Positions 6,239 to 13,768 of a stretch of 16,241 nt of DNA are shown here, piece by piece. The DNA comes from an uncultured Oscillospiraceae bacterium. GTDB lineage: Bacteria; Bacillota; Clostridia; Oscillospirales; Acutalibacteraceae. The notes below the pieces were generated by a model, which worked only from the letters and a program-made list of their open reading frames with translations, searched no databases and was not told the origin of the DNA. Where the stretch lies: contig USDZ01000018.1 of NCBI GenBank assembly GCA_900553525.1, positions 1 to 16,241 on the forward strand, written 5' to 3'. The stretch's first letter is position 1, and the number at the start of each line of letters is the position of its first letter. The translations under genes were made by a program, and so were the position numbers.

Positions 6239-7168
6239 ATGGAAGACATGGTTCATGTGAAGATTAACGGTATTGCGGTCGAGGTACCCAAGGGTTCCAC
6301 CATCTTGGAGGCCGCCCGCTATGCCGGGGTGGAAATTCCCACCCTTTGTTTCTTGAAAGATATCAATGAAATCGGCGCCTGCCGTATCTGCGTTGTAGAG
6401 GCTACCGGGGCACGTGGTCTCGTGACTGCGTGTGTATATCCGGTCTCCGAAGGGATGGAAGTGCAGACCAACACCGCCAAAGTGCAGGCCGCCCGCCGCA
6501 CGACACTGGAATTGATTCTGTCCACCCACGAGAAAAAATGCCTTTCCTGTGTGCGTTCCAACGACTGCGAACTGCAGAAGATGTGCAAGGATTACGGCGT
6601 GGAGGACACCGGCAAATACGACGGCTTCAAACCCCATTATGAGCTGGACACCTCTGCCGCTCACCTAGTTCGGGACAACAACAAGTGCATTCTCTGCCGC
6701 CGCTGTGTCGCGGCCTGCCGCCAACAGTATGTGTCGGTCATCGGCGCCAACGATCGTGGCATCGATACCCATATCGGCACGGCGTTTGAGAAAAAACTCA
6801 ACGACGTTCCCTGTGTTTCCTGCGGCCAGTGCATCGTGGTATGCCCAACCGGTGCCCTCACCGAGAAGGACGATACCGGAAAGGTATGGGAAGCTCTGGC
6901 GGATGAAACAAAACACGTGATCGTCACCACCGCCCCTTCGATCCGCGCTACCCTCGGCGAATGTTTCGGACTGCCGATCGGCACCAATGTCGAAGGCAAA
7001 ATGGTCGCGGCCCTTCGCCGTCTCGGTTTTGATAAGGTTTTCGACACCGATTTCGGGGCCGACCTCACCATCGTGGAAGAGGCAAACGAATTCGTTGATC
7101 GGGTGAAAAACGGTGGCGTGCTGCCCATGATCACCTCTTGTTCCCCCGGCTGGGTCAAATTTGCGTAG
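6239..7168 (+). CDS. HydA N-terminal part, up to the in-frame TAG
   Basis: If TAG is obeyed, the product is a 309-residue protein with all accessory Fe-S domains and the first piece of the H-cluster domain, ending at L1 (SPGWVKFA). It lacks L2 and L3, so it could not hold an H-cluster. It would at most be a soluble multi-cluster electron carrier that might still dock on HydB/HydC. The codons up to the TAG show normal hydrogenase conservation, which suggests the interruption is recent. Confidence 0.6.
   Translation: MEDMVHVKINGIAVEVPKGSTILEAARYAGVEIPTLCFLKDINEIGACRICVVEATGARGLVTACVYPVSEGMEVQTNTAKVQAARRTTLELILSTHEKKCLSCVRSNDCELQKMCKDYGVEDTGKYDGFKPHYELDTSAAHLVRDNNKCILCRRCVAACRQQYVSVIGANDRGIDTHIGTAFEKKLNDVPCVSCGQCIVVCPTGALTEKDDTGKVWEALADETKHVIVTTAPSIRATLGECFGLPIGTNVEGKMVAALRRLGFDKVFDTDFGADLTIVEEANEFVDRVKNGGVLPMITSCSPGWVKFA
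7166..7168 (+). other. In-frame TAG codon inside hydA
   Basis: The frame reads AAA TTT GCG TAG TAT TAT TAC CCC GAT, that is KFA-stop-YYYPD. Family members I recall have Glu here (KFAEYYYP or KYCEHYYP), so a single G-to-T change in GAG would explain it. No frameshift is needed: upstream and downstream parts are in the same frame. Confidence 0.95.
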
Positions 7169-7222
7169 TATTATTACCCCGATCAGCTCGACCACCTTTC
7201 CTCCTGCAAATCTCCCCAACAA

Positions 7223-7987
7223 ATGAGCGGAGCGGTCATCAAAACCTATTACGCTCAGAAGATGGGAATCGACCCAAAGGATATCGTCAATGTCTCGGTA
7301 ATGCCCTGCACCGCTAAAAAATTCGAGTGCGGACGGGACGACCAGAGTGCGGCGGGCGTACCCGATATCGACATTGCGATTACTACCCGCGAATTGGCGC
7401 GGATGATCGACCGCGCAGGGCTCAAGTTTACTTCCCTGCCGGACGAGGAATTCGATTCACCGCTTGGCGAGGACACCGGCGCCGCTGTTATTTTCGGCGC
7501 TACTGGCGGTGTCATGGAGGCTGCGCTTCGTACGGCCAACGATTGGCTTACCGGCAAGGACAATGAGACGGTGGATTTCCACGAAGTGCGCGGCACCGCC
7601 GGACTGAAGGAAGCCACTTACAACATTGCCGGCATGGATGTCAAGGTCGCGGTTGCCAGCGGTGTTGCCAGCGCCAATTATATCATGAGTTGTATCCGGG
7701 ACGGCACAGCTCCCTGGCATTTTGTGGAAATCATGTGTTGTCCGGGCGGCTGTGTCAACGGCGGCGGACAACCCATTCAGCCCGCTTCGGTACGCAATAC
7801 CACCGATCTCAAGGCTTTGCGTGCCAAGGCTCTGTACGATCAGGACGCCGGTATGAAATTGCGCAAGTCCCATCAATCCCCCGTCATCCAGACTCTTTAC
7901 AAAGAATTCTTTGACGATGGATTCGGTGGACATAAAGCGCACCATTGCTTGCATACCAGCTATACCGCCCGGCCAAAATATCGATAA
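7223..7987 (+). CDS. HydA C-terminal part (first ATG after the TAG)
   Basis: The stretch after the TAG opens with the conserved codons 7169-7222 and then ATG 7223. From that ATG it encodes 254 residues holding L2 (MPCTAKKFE) and L3 (EIMCCPGGCVNGGGQP), with three of the four usual H-cluster cysteines, and the C-terminal small-subunit-like domain. The ATG is not preceded by a Shine-Dalgarno (CTCCCCAACAA), and it lies inside a conserved motif (SPQQM), so independent translation looks unlikely. It is best seen as the second half of the interrupted gene. Confidence 0.55.
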   Translation: MSGAVIKTYYAQKMGIDPKDIVNVSVMPCTAKKFECGRDDQSAAGVPDIDIAITTRELARMIDRAGLKFTSLPDEEFDSPLGEDTGAAVIFGATGGVMEAALRTANDWLTGKDNETVDFHEVRGTAGLKEATYNIAGMDVKVAVASGVASANYIMSCIRDGTAPWHFVEIMCCPGGCVNGGGQPIQPASVRNTTDLKALRAKALYDQDAGMKLRKSHQSPVIQTLYKEFFDDGFGGHKAHHCLHTSYTARPKYR

Positions 7988-8012
7988 ACGGTGAAAGAGC
8001 TGGTATAAAATA

Positions 8013-8035
8013 ACAGGCCACTATTTATGGCCTGT
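8013..8035 (-). terminator. Hairpin, candidate terminator of the xpt transcript
   Basis: ACAGGCCA (8013-8020) and TGGCCTGT (8028-8035) form a perfect 8-bp stem with a 7-nt loop. On the minus strand the T-rich TATTTTAT follows, which fits the end of the xpt transcript. On the plus strand the next bases are CAGGGATTTTC, a weak terminator tail. Confidence 0.55.
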
Positions 8036-8048
8036 CAGGGATTTTCAT

Positions 8049-8090
8049 GGGGCTGTCGCAAAAGGAATTCTTTTGCGGCAGCCCCTTTTT
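8049..8090 (+). terminator. Strong intrinsic terminator of the hydrogenase operon
   Basis: GGGGCTGTCGCAAAAG (8049-8064) pairs with CTTTTGCGGCAGCCCC (8070-8085): 16 bp with one G-U pair and a 5-nt loop, followed by TTTTT (8086-8090). It lies about 60 nt after the hydA stop. Confidence 0.9.
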
Positions 8091-8127
8091 GCATGTCTGA
8101 AGATATTGCGCAGTCGGTTCAGGACGT

Positions 8128-8703
8128 TTAACGGCGAAACACCACGCCGTTTTTTTCATCCATGGAATCGATGACCGCCAGCGATTCCACCCGCACTCCA
8201 GCGGCACGAACCAGATCCCCTCCGGGCTGATAGCCCTTTTCCACGGCAATACCCGCGCCGACGAGAGACGCGGCTGCATCCCTCACCAATTGAATCAAAC
8301 CGCGTAACGCGCTGCCGTTTGCCAAAAAATCATCGATAATGAGCACCCTGTCACCGGGCAAAAGGAACTCTTTCGCCACCCGAATTTCGTACACCCGCCC
8401 GTGGGTAAACGATTCGACCCGGCTGGTATAAACATCCCCTGCTATATTTCTGGTTTGATTTTTCTTGGCAAATAGAACCGGCACATGAAAATACAGTGCC
8501 GTTATACAGGCAATCCCGATGCCGGAAGCCTCAATCGTCAGGATTTTGGTCACACCCTCACTGCCAAACAATCGGTAAAATTCTTTCCCCATTTCAGTAA
8601 ATAAAGCTATGTCCATCTGATGATTCAAAAAACTGTCCACCTTCAGTACATGGCCTTCCTTCACTTTACCGTCCCTTTGAATTCGGTCTTCTAGAAGCCG
8701 CAT
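8128..8703 (-). CDS. xpt: Xanthine phosphoribosyltransferase
   Basis: 191 residues, the standard length. It transfers ribose-5-phosphate from PRPP to xanthine to make XMP in cytoplasmic purine salvage. Diagnostic pieces are VLKVDSFLNHQMD (19-31), KILTIEASGIGIA (53-65), VLFAKKNQ (76-83), the PRPP-binding loop VLIIDDFLANGSALRG (120-135) and the base-proximal GIAVEKGYQPGG (151-162). ATG 8703 has AGAGGG 6 nt upstream. A 148-nt gap separates it from the upstream deoxynucleotidase gene. In that gap the best promoter guess is TTGGGA-N19-TATAAA, which is weak, so co-transcription with yfbR is possible. I looked for a purine riboswitch, which controls xpt in Bacillus, and did not see its conserved core. 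Confidence 0.93.
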   Translation of the reverse strand: MRLLEDRIQRDGKVKEGHVLKVDSFLNHQMDIALFTEMGKEFYRLFGSEGVTKILTIEASGIGIACITALYFHVPVLFAKKNQTRNIAGDVYTSRVESFTHGRVYEIRVAKEFLLPGDRVLIIDDFLANGSALRGLIQLVRDAAASLVGAGIAVEKGYQPGGDLVRAAGVRVESLAVIDSMDEKNGVVFRR

Positions 8704-8851
8704 AGCCAGCCCTCTTTCACGGTTTGGATAACATGTTCTGTCGTTTTTACCCTAATAGAAATACAGAAAGAGTTTATACGAAAATAGCAGCCGTTTTTCC
8801 CAAATCTTTTTGGTATGTATCCTGCCTCTTATATCCACCACCGATATGATG

Positions 8852-9433
8852 TCAGTTCTGTTCATCCAGAGTAAGTTTAAAGGCAGGCAGGAACTCCTCT
8901 AAAAAGCAATCCGCCGCCGGTAGATGCATGGCCCGGACAGCCGCCTCGGTAGAGCGGCGGGCTTGATCAAACTCCCGATTTCCCTGTCCCTGCTCCTCCA
9001 CACATTTGATCAGAGCGGACAGCTTGTCCGCCGCTTTGACGATCCGCCGCTCTTCGGCCAGATCCTCTCCGGGAAAGAAAAAAGCCTGGTAATCCGAACG
9101 AATATCCTCCGGCAGCATGGAAAGCAGTTTGTTGGCGGAGACATCCTCTACATGCCGGTAAGCATCCCGAATCGCCGGATTATAGTATTTGACCGGAGTG
9201 GGCAGATCCCCAGTCAAAATTTCAGGAGCATCGTGGTATAACGCGAGCAAAACGCATTTTCCTACATCCAAAGAACCGCCGAAGCGTCGATTCTGTAGAA
9301 CGGCCAGGCCATGTGCCAGTACCGCCACATCCTGGGTATGTTCACATAGATTTTCCGGCCGGGTGTTGCGCATCAGGGCCCAGCGAGTGATGTATTTCAT
9401 GCGAGAAAGCAGCGCAAAAAAATTATAACTCAT
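8852..9433 (-). CDS. yfbR: 5'-deoxynucleotidase, YfbR-like HD-domain protein
   Basis: 193 residues. The sequence follows E. coli YfbR closely in pattern: FFALLSRMKYITRWALMRNTRPENLCEH (5-32), ALYHDAPEILTGDLPTPVKYY (64-84) and VKAADKLSALIKCVEE (132-147). The HD-fold metal residues are visible as H32, H67-D68 and D136, with E71 as the likely catalytic acid. The family removes phosphate from deoxyribonucleoside 5'-monophosphates in the cytoplasm, using a divalent metal. ATG 9433 was chosen for AGGAGG (9446-9441) 7 nt upstream; the longer in-frame extension is not YfbR-like. It precedes xpt on the same strand, a nucleotide-salvage grouping, and diverges from the glycosyltransferase operon. Confidence 0.92.
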   Translation of the reverse strand: MSYNFFALLSRMKYITRWALMRNTRPENLCEHTQDVAVLAHGLAVLQNRRFGGSLDVGKCVLLALYHDAPEILTGDLPTPVKYYNPAIRDAYRHVEDVSANKLLSMLPEDIRSDYQAFFFPGEDLAEERRIVKAADKLSALIKCVEEQGQGNREFDQARRSTEAAVRAMHLPAADCFLEEFLPAFKLTLDEQN

Positions 9434-9460
9434 GAAGGAACCTCCTATCTCTTTCTTTCC

Positions 9461-9489
9461 ATTATAGCGTATCCTGGTCCCGTTTCCAA
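9461..9489 (-). promoter_or_regulatory. Promoter of yfbR (and possibly xpt)
   Basis: On the minus strand TTGGAA (9489-9484), a 17-nt spacer and a perfect TATAAT (9466-9461). The predicted start lies some 20 nt before the ribosome binding site. Confidence 0.75.
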
Positions 9490-9520
9490 GCCGCCTGGTG
9501 GTTTTTCTCCAATTTGGCCC

Positions 9521-9549
9521 TTTTCTTTTACGTCGGTTTTTGATATACT
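9521..9549 (+). promoter_or_regulatory. Candidate promoter of the glycosyltransferase-YfhO operon
   Basis: Extended -10 element TGATATACT (TGn at 9541-9543, TATACT at 9544-9549), with a weak -35 TTTTCT (9521-9526) at 17 nt. It is divergent from and only 31 nt beyond the yfbR promoter. Confidence 0.55.
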
Positions 9550-9581
9550 CGATCTGATAAAAAGAAAGGGTGTTGGTTATT

Positions 9582-11000
9582 TTGCCATCGCTTACTTTAC
9601 GCCGGCGGCACGGCACACAGATAGTCATCTGTATCCTGCTGTTCGCCTTTATATTTCGTCTGTGCATCGGGATTTTGTATGCGAACTATTTCGATATCAA
9701 CTGGTACCGTACGTGGGCGCTCGGTTTCCAGGATGGATTTTTTGACGCTTACACCCGTTTGAATACCGGTTCATATGCACTGGATTATCCGCCCATGTAT
9801 TTGTATTGTTTATATATCGTTGGGCAACTGTATCGGTATTTTCCGATCGCGGACTATTGGATGCTGGATATGTTGGCAATGAAGGCTTTTCCCATCCTGT
9901 TCGACGTGATGGCCGCAGGACTGTTTTATCTGGTTTGCCGCAGGCAGAGCGAAACACTGGGAATATTGGCCGCCGCCCTCTGGGCTCTCAATCCCTCCGC
10001 CATCTTCAACAGTGCTCATTGGGGGCAGACCGACGGCCTGATGGTGCTGCTTGTTCTTCTGTCCTTTTATCAATTTGAACGGAAAAAGCCGCTGCTTGGC
10101 TCAGTCCTGTTCGCCGTCGCCTGCCTGACCAAAATGCAGTGCTTATATTTTGCCCCTGCGCTGTTTGTTTTTCTGCTTCGCCCCGACACCCCGCTCGACC
10201 CCTCTCGACGGTCCGGCCGCACCGCCCGCTTTTGGAATTCTATACTGCGGCTAAGATGGAGCCATGCTTTGTCCTGTGTCGGGGTAGCTCTGTTGACCGG
10301 AATAGTTGGATTTATTCCTTTTATCGCGGGAAGTTGGAAAGCTTGGGGGACTGCAAGCCTTCTGCTGCCCTTCCAAGTTTATTTTGGAGGATTCGGAAAA
10401 TATCCCTATGCCACTCTCAACGCCTACAATCTTTACGGGGCTTCGTCCCTCAATATGGTCCGAGATAACCATTCCCTTCTGTTCGGTACGATCGGCGAGG
10501 ATGGATATGCCGTCGGTGGTTTCACCCTACACCATTTCAGCACTCTGATGCTACTTCTCTCTCTGGTTCTGATGATTTATGTCATGCTCCGGGGAAAGAG
10601 TGAAAACCGGCTTTGGTTGGGCTGTTTCCTGTTCATGCAGTGTGCGTTTATCCTCACCACCCGGATGCATGAGCGGTATCAGTTCCCGGTGCTGCTGTTC
10701 TCCCTTATGCTGTTTCTGCGGTGGCGGGATTTTCGTTGGTTATGGCAGTATCTGGCCCTTTCCCTCATGACCTTTATCAATCAGTTCATGCTGCTCATAA
10801 AAAATAATACAATCCAGGATCCCAGCGCTCCTTGGAATCGGATATTCGGACCGGTGATGATTGTGATGTCCCTGGTCAATCTCGCCATTTTTGTATGGGG
10901 TCTGCTTTTATCACTTCGAACAGCCTTTTCCTCCGCCCAAAGCGGAGACGAGTCCCTTCCGGGAAAAATCGGGATGGATTCGAATATCCCAACATCGTAA
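9582..11000 (+). CDS. GT-C type membrane glycosyltransferase, Gpi18/GT87-like
   Basis: About 472 residues with ten or more membrane segments. The first outer loop has FDINWYRTWALGFQDG, with acidic residues where GT-C enzymes place their catalytic Asp/Glu. The motif HWGQTDGLMVLLVLLSFY (near residue 146) is typical of the Gpi18-like/GT87 mannosyltransferase group, and ACLTKMQCLYFAP follows in the usual place. GT-C enzymes transfer sugars from lipid-phosphate carriers to acceptors on the outer face of the membrane; donor and acceptor are unknown here. The start is uncertain: GTG 9570 and TTG 9573 are in frame, but AAAGGGTG (9565-9572) sits best before TTG 9582. The yfhO-like gene starts 14 nt after its stop, so both probably serve one envelope-glycan pathway. 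Confidence 0.85.
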   Translation: MPSLTLRRRHGTQIVICILLFAFIFRLCIGILYANYFDINWYRTWALGFQDGFFDAYTRLNTGSYALDYPPMYLYCLYIVGQLYRYFPIADYWMLDMLAMKAFPILFDVMAAGLFYLVCRRQSETLGILAAALWALNPSAIFNSAHWGQTDGLMVLLVLLSFYQFERKKPLLGSVLFAVACLTKMQCLYFAPALFVFLLRPDTPLDPSRRSGRTARFWNSILRLRWSHALSCVGVALLTGIVGFIPFIAGSWKAWGTASLLLPFQVYFGGFGKYPYATLNAYNLYGASSLNMVRDNHSLLFGTIGEDGYAVGGFTLHHFSTLMLLLSLVLMIYVMLRGKSENRLWLGCFLFMQCAFILTTRMHERYQFPVLLFSLMLFLRWRDFRWLWQYLALSLMTFINQFMLLIKNNTIQDPSAPWNRIFGPVMIVMSLVNLAIFVWGLLLSLRTAFSSAQSGDESLPGKIGMDSNIPTS

Positions 11001-11014
11001 AGGTGTGATGAAAC

Positions 11015-13657
11015 TTGAGAACTCCCATTCTCGGCAAACTGAAAGAACGGGCCTGGCTCTCCTTCCTCCTTCCCCTGGCCGCGGCGACACTTCTGTTTCT
11101 TCCCTTCCTGATCTACGACAAGGGATACTTCATCTATTACGGGGACTTCAATGTTCAACAGATTCCGTTTTACCAAATGGCCCACGACAGCGTGCGTTCA
11201 GGCAACATTTTCTGGAGTTGGACCACCGATCTCGGCGCCAATTTTATAGGCTCTTACTCCTTCTATCTGCTCGGCAGTCCGTTTTTCTGGCTGACCATGC
11301 CTTTTCCCAGCGCCGCTGTCCCATATCTGATGGGACCGTTGCTCATCTTAAAATTCGCGTGCAGTTCAGCGGCAGCGTATGCTTTTCTTCGCCGGTTTGT
11401 CCGGCCCGACTACGCCTTGATCGGTGGTATCCTGTATGCGTTTTCGGGCTTTTCCATCTATAATGTTTTTTTCAATCACTTTCATGAGGCCATCATCTAT
11501 TTCCCCTTAATGCTTCTCGGCCTTGAGCGCTACATGAAGGATGACAAACGCGGTCTGTTCGGACTGATGGTCTGCCTAAGCGCCCTGAACAACTATTATT
11601 TCTTTATCGGTCAGGCCATTTTTATCCTGATTTATTGGTTTGTCCGGATGTTCTCGGGTGAATGGGAATGTTCCATGTCCAAATTCCTGTGGCTGCTCTT
11701 TGAAGCGGTGATCGGAACAGCAGGAGCGGCCGTATTGCTGCTTCCCTCCTACCTTGCGGTTATTCAGAACCCCCGGACCGACAGTTTGCTCGCCGGCTGG
11801 GATCTGCTGATCTATAACAAACCGCAACGCCTATTCGATATTTTACACTCCTTCTTCTTTCCGCAGGATATTCCGGCCAGGGAAAATTTCTTCCCCGATT
11901 CGGATAACAAATGGGCTTCCATGTCGGCTTGGCTGCCGGTGTTCAGTTGCTCGGGCGCCATCGCGTATTTTCAATCTCGCAAACACAAAGACTGGCTGCG
12001 CCGTATGCTGATTATCTGCTTTTTCTGCGCAGTCATACCCGGTCTGAACGCCATATTCCAATTATTCAACTGGGCCTATTACGCCCGCTGGTATTATATG
12101 ATGGTCCTCATACTCGTTCTCTCCACGGTCAAATGCTTTGAAGAGGCGGAGGAAACTGCCGTCAACTGGAACCGCGCGCTCGGGTGGACTTTTGGGATCA
12201 CCGCCTTTTTCGCACTGTTTATCGGTCTGACGCCCAAAAGCTGGACGCCGGATAAAGAGACCGGCAAACTCGACATTGGTTTGATGGAACGTCCGGCCAG
12301 ATTCTGGCTGTTTGTCGCTATCGCCGTCGTCTGCCTGGTGGTAGCAGCCATCCTAATCGCGGTTTTCAAGCGAGAACGTGAAAATTTTTTCCGTTTAACC
12401 GTTGTCTCCACCCTCTGCGTCAGCTTAATGGTGAGCTGGTATCTGATTGGTCTCGGCAAAGTCAATTCCAATTATACCTCGTCTTATGTCATCGAAACTG
12501 CCATCGAAGGGAAAGACAAAATTCATCTGCCGGAAACACCGAACCAGTTTACCCGCGTCGATTTTTACGACGGTATGGATAACCAAGGGATGTTTTGGCA
12601 GATGCCGACCATCCAAGCTTTCCACAGCATCGTTCCCGGCTCGGTCATGGAATTTTATCCCACCATCGGCATTGCGCGCGGCGTAGCCACCCGTCCGGAG
12701 GTTTCCCATTACGCCGTGCGGAGTTTGACCTCGGTTCGCTGGTTGTTCGATTATGCGAATTCAAACGGTAAAGAAAACAAAAGCACCTTTTTTGAAGGCA
12801 ATGGCGTCACACAAATGCCTGGTTGGACTTATGTCGATACCCAGAACGATTTTAAAATCTATGAAAACGAATACTATATTCCCATGGGCTTCACATATGA
12901 CGCCATGCTGACCCGATCCCAGTACAATGCTTTGAGTCAAAACAACCGTGAACTCGCCCTGTTAAAGGCGCTGGTGGTGGAGGACGAGGATGTCCCGGCC
13001 CTTTCCGGCCTGCTCGATCCGCTTAGCAGTTCGGTCTCCTACACCAGGGAGGCATATTTCGCCGATTGCCTCGCACGCAAAGCTGAGTCCGCCTCCTCTT
13101 TTGTTACGGATAATCGCGGCTTCACCGCGACCATTCAGGTGGAAGAGGATACCCCGGTCTTTTTCAGCGTACCTTATGAAGACGGCTGGACGGCCACCGT
13201 CAACGGCCAAGAGGCCACCATCTACCAGGTAAACGTCGGTTTCATGGCGGTCGTCTGTCCCGCTACGGGTGATGAAGTCACCATCCGCTTCGATTACCAT
13301 ACGCCGGGTCTGATGGTTGGCATCCTAATCACAATCGTGGCGATTCTGCTGCTCGTCCTGTACTATTTCCTTATGCGGATATGGGATCGCCGGATGCATC
13401 GGAAACTCGACCGCGAAATCCCGTTGTCTCCTCTGAAGGAAGAGGAAAGCACCGACACCTGGGAATCCGAATGGAGTCAAAACACATCCGTTGCGCAGGA
13501 GGACGATACCGGCGGGTTTGACCTCTATCAATATTACGGCGGGGGGATCTCGCCCTTGCCGAAGGAGCCTCCGGACCGCTCGTCCAAAAACGGCTCTGAA
13601 GACGAATCGTCCCAGGATCCGTCCTCGCCGGACAAGCCTCAATCCTCTTCCGAATAA
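11015..13657 (+). CDS. YfhO-family polytopic membrane protein
   Basis: 880 residues. The N-terminus carries the family pattern: a first TM helix (about 14-33), then YYGDFNVQQIPFYQ (41-54). Many TM helices follow up to about residue 490, then a large outer domain with a beta-rich C-terminal part (TPVFFSVPYEDGWTATVNGQ), and a last TM helix near 764-785. In Bacillus YfhO-type proteins support glycosylation of lipoteichoic acid; they are GT-C-like, and the exact step is inferred. The first codon is TTG 11015 with AGGTG (11001-11005) upstream; ATG 11008 is in another frame. An unusual tail of about 90 hydrophilic residues (acidic, Ser/Pro-rich) after the last helix is probably disordered and cytoplasmic. 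It is paired with the preceding GT-C gene. Confidence 0.88.
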   Translation: MRTPILGKLKERAWLSFLLPLAAATLLFLPFLIYDKGYFIYYGDFNVQQIPFYQMAHDSVRSGNIFWSWTTDLGANFIGSYSFYLLGSPFFWLTMPFPSAAVPYLMGPLLILKFACSSAAAYAFLRRFVRPDYALIGGILYAFSGFSIYNVFFNHFHEAIIYFPLMLLGLERYMKDDKRGLFGLMVCLSALNNYYFFIGQAIFILIYWFVRMFSGEWECSMSKFLWLLFEAVIGTAGAAVLLLPSYLAVIQNPRTDSLLAGWDLLIYNKPQRLFDILHSFFFPQDIPARENFFPDSDNKWASMSAWLPVFSCSGAIAYFQSRKHKDWLRRMLIICFFCAVIPGLNAIFQLFNWAYYARWYYMMVLILVLSTVKCFEEAEETAVNWNRALGWTFGITAFFALFIGLTPKSWTPDKETGKLDIGLMERPARFWLFVAIAVVCLVVAAILIAVFKRERENFFRLTVVSTLCVSLMVSWYLIGLGKVNSNYTSSYVIETAIEGKDKIHLPETPNQFTRVDFYDGMDNQGMFWQMPTIQAFHSIVPGSVMEFYPTIGIARGVATRPEVSHYAVRSLTSVRWLFDYANSNGKENKSTFFEGNGVTQMPGWTYVDTQNDFKIYENEYYIPMGFTYDAMLTRSQYNALSQNNRELALLKALVVEDEDVPALSGLLDPLSSSVSYTREAYFADCLARKAESASSFVTDNRGFTATIQVEEDTPVFFSVPYEDGWTATVNGQEATIYQVNVGFMAVVCPATGDEVTIRFDYHTPGLMVGILITIVAILLLVLYYFLMRIWDRRMHRKLDREIPLSPLKEEESTDTWESEWSQNTSVAQEDDTGGFDLYQYYGGGISPLPKEPPDRSSKNGSEDESSQDPSSPDKPQSSSE

Positions 13658-13660
13658 GCA

Positions 13661-13709
13661 AAAAAACGGTATCCTCTGCGGATTCTGGCCGCAGGGGATA
13701 CCGTTTTTT
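13661..13709 (+). terminator. Bidirectional terminator between YfhO and corA genes
   Basis: CGGTATCCTCTGCGG (13667-13681) pairs with CCGCAGGGGATACCG (13689-13703): 15 bp with one T-G pair and a 7-nt loop. It is flanked by A6 (13661-13666) and T6 (13704-13709), so it can end both the YfhO transcript (+) and the corA transcript (-). Confidence 0.92.
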
Positions 13710-13768
13710 AGTTGGAAACCGCTATACCCATACCGGTTGTATCCGGTTCGGGGGTTCCGCAAAAATTC

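Larger units (their letters stand above)
6239..7987 (+). pseudogene. hydA: [FeFe] hydrogenase catalytic subunit HydA, interrupted by an in-frame TAG
   Basis: One continuous frame of 582 codons with TAG at codon 310. Domains in order: a plant-type [2Fe-2S] domain (C36, C47, C50, C64); a His-Cys [4Fe-4S] site HEKKCLSCVRSNDC (about 97-110); two [4Fe-4S] sites CILCRRCVAAC and CVSCGQCIVVC (about 150 and 193); the H-cluster domain with L1 TSCSPGW (299-305), L2 MPCTAKKFE (about 355) and L3 MCCPGGCVNGGGQP (about 498); and the small-subunit-like C-terminus ending HHCLHTSYT. Such proteins make or consume H2. Apart from the TAG everything is intact, including the conserved stretch YYYPDQLDHLSSCKSPQQM right after it. 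ATG 6239 was chosen for the AGGAG (6224-6228) spaced 10 nt; GTG 6230 is too close to it. The gene could be a recent pseudogene, read by suppression, or a base-call error. Confidence 0.85.

Noticed and set aside
7166..7168. Selenocysteine at the internal stop
   Set aside because: Selenocysteine uses TGA, not TAG, and the position is normally Glu rather than Cys.
6239..7987. Global reassignment of TAG to a sense codon as the explanation for the hydA TAG
   Set aside because: corA ends in TAG at 13769-13771 exactly at the family's C-terminus and continues only into unrelated sequence. The corA leader ORF also ends in TAG. The other intact genes use TAA or TGA. Local suppression remains possible.
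8704..8851. Purine riboswitch before xpt
   Set aside because: The two conserved loops and the core bases of the class could not be found on the minus strand.
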